From Pseudomonas baetica (lineage in GTDB: Bacteria; Pseudomonadota; Gammaproteobacteria; Pseudomonadales; Pseudomonadaceae), in the NCBI RefSeq assembly GCF_019733355.1, contig NZ_JAIHLQ010000004.1, positions 62,001 through 126,000 on the forward strand: 64,000 bases of DNA, in the 5' to 3' direction. This document shows, piece by piece, positions 31,745 to 44,274 of this stretch. The notes under the pieces are model-generated. The model made no database searches. It saw nothing but the letters and a program-made list of their open reading frames with translations, and was not told the origin of the DNA. Position 1 is the stretch's first letter. Every line of letters begins with the position of its first letter. A program made the translations under genes and the position numbers.

Positions 31745-32776
31745 TCAGCGCACTGGTGGTGCGTATTGAATGCCGCCGTTGGTCCACAGGGCGTTCAGGC
31801 CGCGGTCGATTTCCAGCGGAGTGCTCTTGCCGAGGTTTTTCTCGAAGATCTCGCCGTAGTTACCGACTTGCTTGACGATTTGCACAACCCAGTCTTTGGG
31901 CAGTTTCAGGTCTTTGCCGTATTCACCGTCAGCGCCCAGCAGACGAGCAACGTCCGGGTTCTTGGTGGATTTGGCTTCAGCTTCAACGTTTTTCGAAGTG
32001 ATACCGGCTTCTTCGGCGTTGAGCATTGCATAGCCAACCCAACGAACGATGGCCAGCCATTCGTCGTCACCGTTACGCACGACCGGACCCAGAGGCTCTT
32101 TGGAAATGGTTTCCGGCAGAACCACGTAATCCTTCGGCGAGGCCAGCTTGGTGCGTTGTGCATACAGCTGCGATTTGTCGGAGGTCAGCACGTCGCAACG
32201 ACCGGATTCCAGCGATTTGGCGCTTTCATCGGAGGTGTCGAAAGTGATCGGGGTGTACTTCAGGCCATTGCCACGGAAGTAATCGGAAACGTTCAGCTCG
32301 GTGGTGGTACCGGCTTGAATACAGATCGTCGCACCGTCCAGTTCCTTGGCACTTTTCACGCCCAGCTTCTTGTTAACCAAGAAGCCGACACCGTCGTAAT
32401 AAGTGATGAAACCAGGAAACTTCAGACCCATGCCGGCGTCACGCGAGCTGGTCATGGTGGTGTTGCGCGACAGAACGTCGATCTCGCCGGATTGCAGCGC
32501 GGTGAAGCGCTCCTTGGCATTCAACTGACTGAACTTGACCTTGGTCGCGTCGCCGAATACGGCAGCGGCCACAGCACGGCAGACGTCAGCGTCGATCCCG
32601 AGGATCTTGCCGGTAGAGTCCGGCACCGAGAAGCCCGGCAGACCGTCACTCACGCCACACTGCACGAAACCTTTCTTCTGCACGGCATCCAGAGTTGCAC
32701 CCGCCTGAGCGAACCCGCTGACGCCGAGAACTGTTGCTGCAGTCACGATCGCCAGAGTGGATTTCAACATCTTCAT
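31745..32776 (-). CDS. aapJ: L-amino acid ABC transporter substrate-binding protein
   Basis: AapJ (343 aa) is the periplasmic binding protein. A Sec signal peptide is clear (MKMLKSTLAIVTAATVLGVS through FAQA), then the SBP family 3 fold starts: VQKKGFVQCGVSDGLPGFSV, DADVCRAVAAAVFGD, LSRNTTMTSSRDAGMGLKF. It heads the aapJQMP operon. Family members take up acidic, polar and branched L-amino acids. The ATG at 32776 has GGAGG 6-7 bases upstream. Confidence 0.96.
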   Translation of the reverse strand: MKMLKSTLAIVTAATVLGVSGFAQAGATLDAVQKKGFVQCGVSDGLPGFSVPDSTGKILGIDADVCRAVAAAVFGDATKVKFSQLNAKERFTALQSGEIDVLSRNTTMTSSRDAGMGLKFPGFITYYDGVGFLVNKKLGVKSAKELDGATICIQAGTTTELNVSDYFRGNGLKYTPITFDTSDESAKSLESGRCDVLTSDKSQLYAQRTKLASPKDYVVLPETISKEPLGPVVRNGDDEWLAIVRWVGYAMLNAEEAGITSKNVEAEAKSTKNPDVARLLGADGEYGKDLKLPKDWVVQIVKQVGNYGEIFEKNLGKSTPLEIDRGLNALWTNGGIQYAPPVR

Positions 32777-33900
<1,124 letters not shown>

Positions 33901-33996
33901 TTTTGCGCGCCAGCCCCGCCCTTTGATCATCCCACTACGCCGCGCCCGATTCTTGCATTACACTGGCCGGCGTACATTCCTTAACCAATTGATGAG

Positions 33997-35475
33997 ATGA
34001 CCGTGCTCAAAGCACTCAAGAAAATGTTCGGTAAAAGCGAGGCTGAGCAGCTCGCGCCAGTTCCCAGTGCGCCCTCGAGCGCCCCCGGTCATCGCGCCGA
34101 TGCGCCTGCGGCCGACCGCCATGCTTTTGTAGCGGCAGCCAAGCAAGCGTCAAAACCTGCCCCGACCGTACCCGTTGCCGCAACGCCGGCAATGAGCGAA
34201 ACGCCGAAACCGGCCAAACCGCGTCGCGAGCCCAAGCCCAAGGCACCGGTCATCCCGTGGAAACTCGAAGACTTCGCCGTCGAGCCACAGGAAGGCAAAA
34301 CCCGCTTCCACGATTTCAAGCTGTCCCCGGAACTGATGCACGCCATCCAGGACCTGGGCTTCCCGTATTGCACGCCGATTCAGGCGCAAGTGCTGGGCTT
34401 CACCCTCGCAGGCAAAGACGCCATCGGTCGCGCCCAGACCGGCACCGGCAAGACGGCCGCGTTTTTGATCTCGATCATCACTCAGCTGTTGCAGACGCCG
34501 CCGCCGAAAGAGCGCTACATGGGCGAACCCCGCGCGCTGATCATCGCGCCGACCCGCGAGCTGGTGGTGCAGATCGCCAAGGACGCCGCCGACCTGACCA
34601 AATACACCGGTCTGAACGTGATGACGTTTGTGGGCGGCATGGATTTCGACAAGCAACTCAAACACCTCGAAGCGCGCCATTGCGACATTCTCGTCGCCAC
34701 ACCGGGCCGTCTGCTTGACTTCAACCAGCGCGGCGACGTGCATCTGGACATGGTCGAAGTGATGGTGCTGGACGAAGCCGACCGCATGCTCGACATGGGC
34801 TTCATCCCGCAAGTACGCCAGATCATTCGCCAGACGCCACCGAAAAGCGAACGCCAGACGCTGCTGTTCTCCGCGACCTTCACCGAAGACGTGATGAACC
34901 TGGCCAAGCAGTGGACCACCGACCCGTCGATCGTCGAGATCGAGTCGCAGAACGTCGCCAACGAAAACGTCGAACAGCACATCTATGCGGTGGCTGGCGC
35001 CGACAAGTACAAACTGCTCTTCAACCTGGTCAACGATAACGGCTGGGAACGCGTGATCGTGTTTGCCAACCGCAAGGACGAAGTGCGGCGCATTGAAGAA
35101 CGTCTGGTGCGAGACGGCATCAATGCCGCGCAACTGTCCGGCGACGTACCGCAACACAAACGCATCAAGACCCTGGAAGGCTTTCGCGAAGGCAAGATTC
35201 GCGTGCTGGTGGCCACCGATGTTGCCGGTCGCGGTATCCACATCGACGGTATCAGCCATGTGATCAACTTCACCCTGCCGGAAGTTCCAGACGACTACGT
35301 GCACCGTATCGGCCGTACCGGTCGCGCTGGCGCCGATGGTGTGTCGATCAGCTTCGCCGGCGAGGACGATTCCTACCAGTTGCCGTCCATCGAAGAAAAG
35401 CAGGGCCGCAAGATCAGTTGTGAAACGCCGCCAACACATCTGTTGCGCGCCGTTGAGCGCAAGCGTCCACAGTAA
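33997..35475 (+). CDS. rhlB: ATP-dependent RNA helicase RhlB
   Basis: RhlB (492 aa) is a DEAD-box helicase associated with RNA degradation. An unusual basic Pro/Ala-rich N-terminal extension of about 90 residues precedes the Q motif ([13 protein letters not shown]). AQTGTGKTA (motif I), [13 protein letters not shown] at 259-262, SATF, and [10 protein letters not shown] follow. The chain ends soon after motif VI without the long basic tail of E. coli RhlB. An intrinsic terminator lies 18 bases after the stop. Confidence 0.95.
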   Translation: MTVLKALKKMFGKSEAEQLAPVPSAPSSAPGHRADAPAADRHAFVAAAKQASKPAPTVPVAATPAMSETPKPAKPRREPKPKAPVIPWKLEDFAVEPQEGKTRFHDFKLSPELMHAIQDLGFPYCTPIQAQVLGFTLAGKDAIGRAQTGTGKTAAFLISIITQLLQTPPPKERYMGEPRALIIAPTRELVVQIAKDAADLTKYTGLNVMTFVGGMDFDKQLKHLEARHCDILVATPGRLLDFNQRGDVHLDMVEVMVLDEADRMLDMGFIPQVRQIIRQTPPKSERQTLLFSATFTEDVMNLAKQWTTDPSIVEIESQNVANENVEQHIYAVAGADKYKLLFNLVNDNGWERVIVFANRKDEVRRIEERLVRDGINAAQLSGDVPQHKRIKTLEGFREGKIRVLVATDVAGRGIHIDGISHVINFTLPEVPDDYVHRIGRTGRAGADGVSISFAGEDDSYQLPSIEEKQGRKISCETPPTHLLRAVERKRPQ

Positions 35476-35490
35476 GCGACGCTATAAAGA

Positions 35491-35524
35491 GAAGCGCAGC
35501 CGGTAACGGACTGCGCTTTTTTTA
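35491..35524 (+). terminator. Intrinsic terminator of rhlB
   Basis: AGCGCAG pairs with CTGCGCT over an 11-base loop and runs straight into a T tract. Confidence 0.88.
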
Positions 35525-35558
35525 CGCCTGATTTTTTTCAACAGGCGCTTGCTCGACA

Positions 35559-35590
35559 AAACTAAAAGTCCATAATGGACAAATTAGTTT
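35559..35590. promoter_or_regulatory. Putative DauR operator upstream of dauB
   Basis: GTCCATAATGGAC at 35568-35580 is a perfect 13-bp palindrome. It is nested within outer arms AAACTAA (35559-35565) and TTAGTTT (35584-35590). It ends 33 bases before the dauB ATG. A very similar dyad (GTCCAGTATGGA on the minus strand) lies upstream of the binding-protein gene at 39538-39549. The shared site suggests one regulator, most simply DauR. Confidence 0.6.
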
Positions 35591-35613
35591 AAATTTTGTC
35601 TCCGGAGCCTGAT

Positions 35614-37850
<2,237 letters not shown>

Positions 37851-37927
37851 CGCGCTCCACCGATTGCGGCAAACTCGCAGCGCCTCCTGTTTACGGGGGC
37901 GCTGACGCTGCCTGGAGCTCCACTGTC

Positions 37928-38554
37928 ATGACCGCCACCGAACTCGACCCGGCACTGGATAACTTCCGTGCCATCGCCGACGCCATCGCCACCCTGTTCT
38001 TCCCGCACGCCGAGGTGGTGCTGCACGACCTGCGCACGCAGAAAGTCGACTACATCGCCAACAACCTGTCGAAACGGGAAATCGGCGACGACTCATCCCT
38101 GGAGGACATGCTCAGCGAGGAGGTCAGCGAGCGGAATATCGGCCCGTACGAAAAGTTAAATTGGGACGGTCAGAAGATTCGCAGCCTGAGCACCGTACTG
38201 CGTAACAGCGAAGGCCATCCGCTGGCGGTGCTGTGCATCAATCTGAATATTTCGCTGTTCGAGAACGCCAAGGCCGCGCTGGACCTTTTTCTGTCGCCGA
38301 GCAAACTGATCCCACAACCAGACTCACTGTTTCGCGATGACTGGCAGGAGCGCATCAACACCTTCCTGCATGCCTGGCTGCGCGAACGGCAACTGAGCCT
38401 GAATCTGCTGACCCGCGATCACAAACGCGAACTGGTGCTGGCGTTGCACGCCGAAGGCGCGTTCAAGGGCAAGAGCGCCTCGAACTATGTGGCCAATGTG
38501 CTGAACATGGGGCGGGCGACGGTGTACAAGCATTTGAAGGAATTAAAGGGCTAG
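37928..38554 (+). CDS. dauR: YheO-type PAS/HTH transcriptional regulator (DauR-like)
   Basis: The 208-aa protein has a YheO-like PAS domain (FRAIADAIATLFFPHAEVVL, ending LAVLCINLNISLFENAK). A C-terminal helix-turn-helix follows (ALHAEGAFKGKSASNYVANV, then MGRATVYKHLKEL). P. aeruginosa DauR is a repressor of dauBAR relieved by D-arginine. The ATG at 37928 is chosen over an upstream frame at 37847 because the PAS domain begins there. It probably binds the matched dyads near 35574 and 39543. Confidence 0.88.
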   Translation: MTATELDPALDNFRAIADAIATLFFPHAEVVLHDLRTQKVDYIANNLSKREIGDDSSLEDMLSEEVSERNIGPYEKLNWDGQKIRSLSTVLRNSEGHPLAVLCINLNISLFENAKAALDLFLSPSKLIPQPDSLFRDDWQERINTFLHAWLRERQLSLNLLTRDHKRELVLALHAEGAFKGKSASNYVANVLNMGRATVYKHLKELKG

Positions 38555-38598
38555 AAATTTGCGGAGACACTAGCGGCCTTTTCGCAAGTTCAAGCTCG

Positions 38599-38655
38599 CT
38601 CCCACAGTGACCGAGCCGTACACCGGTTTCATGTACGACGCCATCACTGTGGGAG
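38599..38655. repeat. Degenerate REP pair, tail-to-tail
   Basis: CTCCCACAGTGA at 38599-38610 and TCACTGTGGGAG at 38644-38655 are perfect 12-bp complements. They lie in the opposite order from most REPINs here, and only part of each REP is left. The pair lies between convergent dauR and the binding-protein gene and may help end both messages. Confidence 0.75.
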
Positions 38656-38676
38656 GGGGCTCCCTAAGGCGGATTA

Positions 38677-39453
38677 TCAGTCGCCGTAGATATCGGACTT
38701 GAAATACTTCTCGGAAATCTTCTGGTACTCGCCACTTGCGCGAATCCCGTCGATGGCCGTATTCAACTGGCTGACCAACTCGCCGTTGCCCTTGCGCACT
38801 GCAATCCCCGCCCCCTCGCCCACATACTTCGGATCTTTCAGTTCCGGCCCGACAAACGCATAACCCTTGCCACGCGGCATCGACAGAAAGTCACTCAGCG
38901 GAATGGTGTCAGCAAAAATTGCGTCGAGGCGCCCGGCCGCCAGGTCCATGTAGATTTCTTCGTTGTTGCTGTAGCGCTTGACGTTGATGCCCTTGGGTTC
39001 AAACACCTCGGTCGCGTAACGGTCGGTGGTGGTTGCGCGCTGTACGCCGACGTTTTTGCCCTTGAGGCTTGCGTACTGGTCATCGACGGTGGCGCCGTCC
39101 TTCATCACCAGACGCGATGATGTGAAGTAGTACTTGTGGCTGAAATCCACCGATTTTTTGCGATCTTCGTTGATGGTCATGGAAGACAGCGCCATGTCGA
39201 TTTTCTTCACCTTGAGGGAAGGAATCAGACCGTCGAACTCACCTTCAACCCACACGCACTTGGCCTTCATCTGCGCACACAGGGCGTTGCCGATGTCGTA
39301 GTCGAAACCAACGATTTCACCTTTGTCGGTTTTCGAGGCGAAGGGTGGGTAAGCGGCTTCGATGCCGATGCGCAGGGTTTTCTCGGCAGCGAATACGTTA
39401 CTGCACGCCAGCAGGCTGAACGCCAGACCGGTGATGAGGGGGAGCTTCTTCAT
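38677..39453 (-). CDS. Amino-acid ABC transporter substrate-binding protein (dau cluster)
   Basis: The 258-aa protein has a Sec signal peptide ([20 protein letters not shown] through FAA; an LLAC lipobox at residue 17 is also possible). An SBP family 3 fold of the HisJ/ArgT/AotJ basic-amino-acid type follows: [51 protein letters not shown]. The homologue lies beside dauR in P. aeruginosa too. It is convergent with dauR and carries a dau-like dyad upstream, so it probably delivers D/L-arginine. No permease is adjacent; it may share another transporter's permease. Confidence 0.9.
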   Translation of the reverse strand: MKKLPLITGLAFSLLACSNVFAAEKTLRIGIEAAYPPFASKTDKGEIVGFDYDIGNALCAQMKAKCVWVEGEFDGLIPSLKVKKIDMALSSMTINEDRKKSVDFSHKYYFTSSRLVMKDGATVDDQYASLKGKNVGVQRATTTDRYATEVFEPKGINVKRYSNNEEIYMDLAAGRLDAIFADTIPLSDFLSMPRGKGYAFVGPELKDPKYVGEGAGIAVRKGNGELVSQLNTAIDGIRASGEYQKISEKYFKSDIYGD

Positions 39454-39536
39454 ATTCGTTCTCTCGCGGGTTGTTGTTGGTTTGGCAAGACAGAAGAAAG
39501 AGTTGAAACAGGGGAATGCCTTTGTTGTACTTATAA

Positions 39537-39553
39537 TTCCATACTGGACTTTA
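39537..39553 (-). promoter_or_regulatory. Second dau-type dyad, upstream of the binding-protein gene
   Basis: On the minus strand AAAGTCCAGTATGGAA reads like the dauB site AAAGTCCATAATGGAC: both have GTCCA-3 bases-TGGA. It lies about 84 bases upstream of the binding-protein ATG, where it could overlap the promoter (TATAAG follows). Confidence 0.5.
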
Positions 39554-39642
39554 ATGTATACAGCGTCAATCGGGTGTGTGCAGATCGTAGCGGCCGGTGG
39601 TCGGGTGATTCAGGATGTTTATGCGGTAAGACTGAGGGCCCT

Positions 39643-39706
39643 TTCGCGAGCAAGCCCGCTCCCACAAAGGAACGCATTCCAATGTGGGAGCGGGCTTGCT
39701 CGCGAA
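39643..39706. repeat. REP doublet in tail-to-tail order
   Basis: TTCGCGAGCAAGCCCGCTCC at the left and GGAGCGGGCTTGCTCGCGAA at the right belong to perfect 24-bp inverted complements only 16 bases apart. The arm order is the reverse of the usual REPIN here: TCCCACA faces inward. It follows moaE. Confidence 0.92.
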
Positions 39707-39730
39707 GACTGACTTGAGGGTGACGCCGGT

Positions 39731-40183
39731 TTAAACCTTCCAGCGACCTGCGGCGGCATGATCACTGTCACGCCCCTCAACCCAGCGCGAGCCATCACTG
39801 GTGTTTTCTTTCTTCCAGAATGGCGCACGGGTTTTCAGGTAATCCATGACGAAAGCGCAGGCGTCGAACGCCGCCTGGCGGTGGGCGCTGGCAGCGCCGA
39901 CGAACACAATCGGCTCACCCGGCTCCAGTGCGCCAATGCGATGCAGCACCTCCAGCTTCAACAGCGGCCAGCGCTGTTCGGCTTCGACGGCAATTTTGCC
40001 AAGGGCCTTTTCGGTCATGCCGGGATAGTGTTCGAGGAACATGCCGGCGACATCGAGGCCATCATTGAAGTCGCGCACGTAGCCGACAAAACTCACCACC
40101 GCCCCCACGCCGACATTGGCCGCGTGCATCGCGTTGACTTCAGCACCCGGATCGAATGGCGTGGCCTGCACACGAATGGCCAT
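39731..40183 (-). CDS. moaE: Molybdopterin synthase catalytic subunit
   Basis: MoaE (150 aa) joins MoaD to form molybdopterin synthase, which puts sulfur on precursor Z. Family landmarks: VGAVVSFVGYVRDFNDG, LEHYPGMTEKALGKI, HRIGALEPGEPIVFVGAASA, and FWKKENTSDGSRWVEGR with the active-site Lys. It is the last gene of moaC-moaD-moaE, 3 bases after moaD. Confidence 0.96.
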   Translation of the reverse strand: MAIRVQATPFDPGAEVNAMHAANVGVGAVVSFVGYVRDFNDGLDVAGMFLEHYPGMTEKALGKIAVEAEQRWPLLKLEVLHRIGALEPGEPIVFVGAASAHRQAAFDACAFVMDYLKTRAPFWKKENTSDGSRWVEGRDSDHAAAGRWKV

Positions 40184-40186
40184 GGC

Positions 40187-40429
40187 TCAGCCCCCGGTCA
40201 CGGTGGGAAAAAAAGCTACTTCGTCGCCATCGACCACCGGTTCGTCGAGCTGGCAGAGGTCTTCGTTGCGCGCACACATCAGGTTCTGCTCGCCCAACAC
40301 GTCGGCGCCGTGACGCTGGACCAACAACGCACGCACGTCATCGACCGTGGCGAAATCACCTTCGACCTGCAGCGAGTCCATACCCAGCGCTTCACGGTAT
40401 CGGGCAAAAAACTTCACGGTCAGGTTCAT
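40187..40429 (-). CDS. moaD: Molybdopterin synthase sulfur carrier subunit
   Basis: MoaD (80 aa) is a ubiquitin-like sulfur carrier. The C-terminal GG that is thiocarboxylated is present (FFPTVTGG), and the N-terminal strand [15 protein letters not shown] fits. The ATG at 40429 overlaps the moaC stop (ATGA), so the two are coupled. The longer frame upstream is a shadow of moaC. Confidence 0.95.
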   Translation of the reverse strand: MNLTVKFFARYREALGMDSLQVEGDFATVDDVRALLVQRHGADVLGEQNLMCARNEDLCQLDEPVVDGDEVAFFPTVTGG

Positions 40430-40899
40430 GGCTGCTCCGCCTGGAAATGCCCGCTCTTGCCGCCGACTTTCTCCAGCAGGCGCACGCTTTCGATGGTCAT
40501 GCCGCGATCCACCGCTTTGCACATGTCGTAGATGGTCAGGGCGGCGACGCTGGCAGCGGTCAGCGCTTCCATCTCGACACCAGTCTGGCCGGAGAGCTTG
40601 CAACGGGCAACGATGCGCACCGCGTCATCGCCTTCAGCGCTGAGCTCGACTTTGACGCCGGTCAGCATCAGCGGGTGGCAGAGGGGAATCAGATCGCTGG
40701 TTTTCTTCGCCGCCTGAATGCCGGCAATACGCGCCACGGCGAACACATCACCCTTGGGGTGACCGCCGCTGACGATCATTTGCAGGGTTTCGGGGAGCAT
40801 GCGCACCAGCGCTTGGGCCGTTGCTTCACGGAACGTCACGGCTTTTTCGGTGACGTCGACCATGTTGGCGCGACCTTGGGAATCGAGATGAGTCAGCAC
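40426..40899 (-). CDS. moaC: Cyclic pyranopterin monophosphate synthase accessory protein
   Basis: MoaC (157 aa) completes cyclic pyranopterin monophosphate formation with MoaA. It has [39 protein letters not shown] with the active-site Lys and His, and [20 protein letters not shown]. It starts with GTG at 40899. moaA and moaB are not in the window. Confidence 0.96.
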   Translation of the reverse strand: MLTHLDSQGRANMVDVTEKAVTFREATAQALVRMLPETLQMIVSGGHPKGDVFAVARIAGIQAAKKTSDLIPLCHPLMLTGVKVELSAEGDDAVRIVARCKLSGQTGVEMEALTAASVAALTIYDMCKAVDRGMTIESVRLLEKVGGKSGHFQAEQP

Positions 40900-40984
40900 G
40901 GGATTACTCCTGATCAGGAGCGGGGATTGTAAACCTGCGAGTCAAATTTCCGCACGCTTGATTACGGCTACGGCGCAAATCCCT

Positions 40985-41073
40985 TGTGGGAGCGAGCCTG
41001 CTCGCGAAAGCGGTGTGCCAGGCAACATTGATAGTGACTGATACAGCGCATTCGCGAGCAGGCTCGCTCCCAC
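40985..41073. repeat. REPIN between moaC and phoH
   Basis: TGTGGGAGCGAGCCTGCTCG and its right-hand complement ending CTCCCACA make a standard head-to-head REP doublet. The centre holds AGTGACTGATACAGCGC. Confidence 0.92.
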
Positions 41074-41095
41074 ATTTGGTTTTGTGTTCAGGCGT

Positions 41096-41134
41096 AAAAA
41101 AACCGGGCGGCTGTTGGGCCGCCCGGTTTTGTTT
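41096..41134 (-). terminator. Terminator of phoH
   Basis: AACCGGGCGGC pairs with GCCGCCCGGTT. A-runs on the left give a T tract on the minus strand, 7 bases after the phoH-like stop. Confidence 0.9.
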
Positions 41135-41140
41135 GCAGGG

Positions 41141-42535
41141 TTACAGGTGCGATTCGGCGTATTCGGCCAGGATCGAGCGAGGCACCCCTTGCAGGGTGAT
41201 GTGCACACCGTTGGGGAAGTCTTTGAAGCGTTCGGTCAGGTACGTCAGCCCGGAGCTGGTCGCGGACAGGTAAGGGGTGTCGATCTGTGCCAGGTTGCCC
41301 AGGCACACCACTTTGGAACCGGCGCCGGCTCGGGTGATGATGGTTTTCATCTGGTGCGGCGTGAGGTTCTGGCATTCGTCGATCAGGATCAGGCTTTGCT
41401 GGAAGCTGCGACCGCGAATGTAGTTAAGCGATTTGAATTGCAACGGCACTTTGCTGAGGATGTAGTCGACGCTGCCGTGGGTGTTTTCGTCATCCATGTG
41501 CAAGGCTTCGAGGTTGTCGGTGATGGCGCCCAGCCAAGGCTCCATTTTTTCCGCTTCGGTGCCGGGCAGGAAGCCGATTTCCTGATCCAGCCCTTGCACG
41601 CTGCGGGTCGCGATAATGCGGCGATAGCGCTTGCTGACCATGGTCTGCTCGATCGCAGCCGCCAGCGCCAGAATGGTTTTACCCGAACCGGCAGCCCCGG
41701 ACAGGTTGACCAGATGAATGTCCGGATCCAGCAACGCATACAGCGCCAGACTCTGATAGATATCCCGTGGCTTGAGCCCCCAAGCCTCTTGATGGAGCAG
41801 CGGTTCCTGATGCAGGTCGAGGATCAGCAATTTGTCTTCCTGGATTTCCTTGATCCAGCCGACAAAGCCCTGTTCGTCAATGATGAACTCGTTGATGTGG
41901 ACCGCCGGCAGGTTGTCGATCAGTTGCACCTGATGCCAGGTGCGGCCATGGTCCTGGCGGGTGTCGACCTTGCTCACGCGGTCCCAGAAAGAGCCGGTCA
42001 TGTTGTGATAGCCGTTGGGCAGCAGGGAGACGTCATCGACCAGTTGGTCGGTGCTGTAGTCTTCGGCCGCAATCCCGCAGGCGCGCGCCTTGAGGCGCAT
42101 GTTGATGTCTTTGGTGACCAGCACCACAGGTTTCTTCGGATCGCGCGCGTGCAGGTCGATCAACTGGTTGATGATTTTGTTGTCGTTCAGGTGCTCGGGC
42201 AGAATCAGATGCGGCTCGGCGTGCTTGCTCATCAGAATTGACAGCAAGCCCTTCGGCCCGCCCTTGCCGCGCTGGATCGGCACACCCAGTTCAACGTCTT
42301 CGGGGGAAGCATCGCCCAGGGTCTTGTCGATCAGCCGGATGGCCTGACGGCATTCGGCGGCCACGCTGTGATGCCCGCTCTTGAGCTTGTCGAGCTCTTC
42401 CAGCACGGTCATCGGGATGGCGACGTGATGTTCTTCGAAATTAAGCAGGGCATTTGGATCGTGAATCAATACGTTGGTATCGAGTACATAAAGGATTGGC
42501 TGGTTGGAAGAAGGGCTACGTCCGTGATCATCCAT
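41141..42535 (-). CDS. PIN-PhoH family ATPase
   Basis: The 464-aa protein fuses an N-terminal PIN ribonuclease-like domain (YVLDTNVLIHDPNALLNF with the acidic pair, about residues 12-150) to a C-terminal PhoH ATPase. Walker A is GAAGSGKTILALAAA, followed by LIDECQNLTPHQMK (Walker B) and the SKVVCLGNLAQID segment. PIN-PhoH proteins (PhoH2/YlaK type) act as RNA helicase-nucleases, and some are parts of toxin-antitoxin pairs. No small partner gene is adjacent here. Confidence 0.92.
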   Translation of the reverse strand: MDDHGRSPSSNQPILYVLDTNVLIHDPNALLNFEEHHVAIPMTVLEELDKLKSGHHSVAAECRQAIRLIDKTLGDASPEDVELGVPIQRGKGGPKGLLSILMSKHAEPHLILPEHLNDNKIINQLIDLHARDPKKPVVLVTKDINMRLKARACGIAAEDYSTDQLVDDVSLLPNGYHNMTGSFWDRVSKVDTRQDHGRTWHQVQLIDNLPAVHINEFIIDEQGFVGWIKEIQEDKLLILDLHQEPLLHQEAWGLKPRDIYQSLALYALLDPDIHLVNLSGAAGSGKTILALAAAIEQTMVSKRYRRIIATRSVQGLDQEIGFLPGTEAEKMEPWLGAITDNLEALHMDDENTHGSVDYILSKVPLQFKSLNYIRGRSFQQSLILIDECQNLTPHQMKTIITRAGAGSKVVCLGNLAQIDTPYLSATSSGLTYLTERFKDFPNGVHITLQGVPRSILAEYAESHL

Positions 42536-42883
42536 ACTCGGTCACCTTTGTGGGAGCCATTCGACGCAATACCTGGGCGGTGCTGCGCCTCGAAGTGACT
42601 ACCGAATTCACCTGCGAAGCTCTTGGTGAGGAGCAGATGAACTGCACACAAAATGGGTCTTGGAAGACGCCACCTGTGTTGCAGGTTTCGGCGGTCTGTC
42701 TTCGTAATACTCCAAAACCCATGACATAAAAAAGCACTTTGACGGTTTTTTTAAGTTTATTTTGCAAAGTGACGAAAAGCCCTTGGCGGACTCTGTCGAC
42801 ACCGTTAGAGTCGGAAGTCCGCCTGCATCGATTCCTCGAAAAAAATCACCCCAAGCCCAATATTTCCGGGCTTTTTCCATTTT
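42536..42883. other. Intergenic region upstream of the PIN-PhoH gene
   Basis: This 348-bp stretch has no convincing gene; short frames on both strands lack ribosome-binding sites. It must hold the phoH promoter on the minus strand. At 42783-42825 GGCGGACT and AGTCCGCC pair, with GACTCT and AGAGTC nested inside them, so two alternative stems share GACT. An AAGCCC/GGGCTT terminator ends the deacetylase-like gene at 42845-42880. Confidence 0.6.
42845..42880 (-). terminator. Terminator of the deacetylase-like gene
   Basis: On the minus strand AAGCCC and GGGCTT pair across a 9-base loop, followed after a few bases by a run of Ts. The plus strand also reads into TTTTT. Confidence 0.75.
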
Positions 42884-44008
42884 TCAGCGAAACCCGTCCT
42901 GACAGTCTTCCCAACCAATGCCGCTTTGCGCGGTTTGCGTGATCAGCCACGGTAGCGAGGTCTTCACCGCATCCTGTTTCATGTTGAAATTGATCACCCC
43001 GTGCCGCCACAACAACATCAGGGTCAGCACTCGCTGCGCGCTTGGATTGCCCTTGAGCTTGCCCGCACCGTCCTGCGCATCGATGTCCCACAGTGCCACT
43101 TGCAGGCCCTGGCTATTGAAGAACCCTTGTGCATCGCTGCGACGCTGACCTTCCGGTGGACGGAACAGCGGCACGTAGTTTTCCGGCAATTTGTTCCTCA
43201 CCAGATCGGCGCTGCGGCGCACCGAATCCTGCCAGTCCTGCCAGTAGCTATGGGAACGAAACTCCCAACCCTGCACGCCTACGCACTGTTGAGAGAACGC
43301 CGCTTGCAGGCTGCTCACCGAACGATCGGCCAGCCGCGCCTGAATATCCTTGCCGAGCATGAAGAAAGTACCGCTCAAGTTTGCCTTGCGCAGGTACTCG
43401 GTGAGCCAGTCGGTGTTGTCCGGTTGCACATTGGCAGCGCTGTCGAACGTCAGCAGAAACAGTCGGTCGTGCATCTCGTCGCCATTGCGCTCGTAGTCGC
43501 CAAAACGATCGAATTCGTTGCTGGTCTGCGGTGACAGCGCAGCCTTTCGCATCAACTCGTTCAGATACTGCAAATGGAAGATCCGGCTCGGCTCTGCCCA
43601 CTTGGTGTAAAAGCTGTCGTCACTGACCACAAACTTGGCGGCCTGCTCGCGCAACGTCGGCAAGTCCTCAACGAGGAAGCAGAACGAGGCATCCTGATCG
43701 CAGCTTTGCTGGGCGTAGTTATAGCTGCTCAGCAAGCGTTGCCAGAGACGCTGGCGCAGGCTGTTGATCGCGTCGATATTGACCGTACGCAGTCCCAGGC
43801 GCTGAGCCAGTGCAGCTTCGTCCATAGACTCGGTGCCGAGCAAGCCGCGAGCGAACATAAGGATTTCCGCACGCGAAGCAACGTCGAACAGGGTCGGGCT
43901 GCTCAATTGCTCAGGCCAGGTGCTGCGATCCAGCGTCGCCGCATCTCCCGGCGCCGCGACGGCACCGAAGCTCAATAGCCACGCGGTGAATAAAAGAACA
44001 ATACGCAA
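42884..44008 (-). CDS. Secreted polysaccharide deacetylase-like protein
   Basis: The 374-aa protein starts with a signal peptide (LRIVLLFTAWLLSFGAVAAP). A helical region of about 170 residues follows, then a NodB-like fold (LFLLTFDSAANVQPDNTDWL, SGTFFMLGKDIQ, WEFRSHSYWQDW, VPLFRPPEGQRRSDAQGF, VALWDIDAQDG). The TFDS and RSHSYW motifs keep some NodB metal residues, but the usual TFDDG has become TFDSA, so activity is uncertain. I chose the TTG at 44008 with GGAG 7 bases upstream. The position near alginate genes may be chance. Confidence 0.8.
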   Translation of the reverse strand: MRIVLLFTAWLLSFGAVAAPGDAATLDRSTWPEQLSSPTLFDVASRAEILMFARGLLGTESMDEAALAQRLGLRTVNIDAINSLRQRLWQRLLSSYNYAQQSCDQDASFCFLVEDLPTLREQAAKFVVSDDSFYTKWAEPSRIFHLQYLNELMRKAALSPQTSNEFDRFGDYERNGDEMHDRLFLLTFDSAANVQPDNTDWLTEYLRKANLSGTFFMLGKDIQARLADRSVSSLQAAFSQQCVGVQGWEFRSHSYWQDWQDSVRRSADLVRNKLPENYVPLFRPPEGQRRSDAQGFFNSQGLQVALWDIDAQDGAGKLKGNPSAQRVLTLMLLWRHGVINFNMKQDAVKTSLPWLITQTAQSGIGWEDCQDGFR

Positions 44009-44084
44009 AGAGGTGTCTCCATAACAAAACCCGCGCGGCACTATAGCTGATCCCACACAGTTCCCTCAGCAACACCGCTCCCCT

Positions 44085-44174
44085 TGTGGGAGCGGGCTTG
44101 CTCGCGAATGCGGTGTGTCATCCAACAGATAGGTAGGCTGATACGGCCCCTTCGGGAGCAAGCCCCCTCCCACA
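44085..44174. repeat. REPIN between the deacetylase-like gene and yaaA
   Basis: TGTGGGAGCGGGCTTGCTCG at the left is paired with a diverged right arm GGGAGCAAGCCCCCTCCCAC. The right arm belongs to the 'CCTCCCAC' subtype, so the doublet is mixed. Confidence 0.88.
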
Positions 44175-44274
44175 TGGAGATTGTGTCAGGCCGTCGATCA
44201 CCTATGGACTTGATAGCTGGAGTCATCCGCCCCAACCCCCTAGAATCGCCCCCACGATTAAAGGAGACGACTTC

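Noticed and set aside
42454..42729. 91-codon frame overlapping the phoH start region
   Set aside because: It overlaps the 5' end of the PIN-PhoH gene in antisense and shows no family features.
42884..44008. The deacetylase-like gene as an alginate-modifying component
   Set aside because: Alginate needs no N-deacetylation, a REPIN and yaaA separate it from algD, and it points the other way; no evidence of a link beyond proximity.
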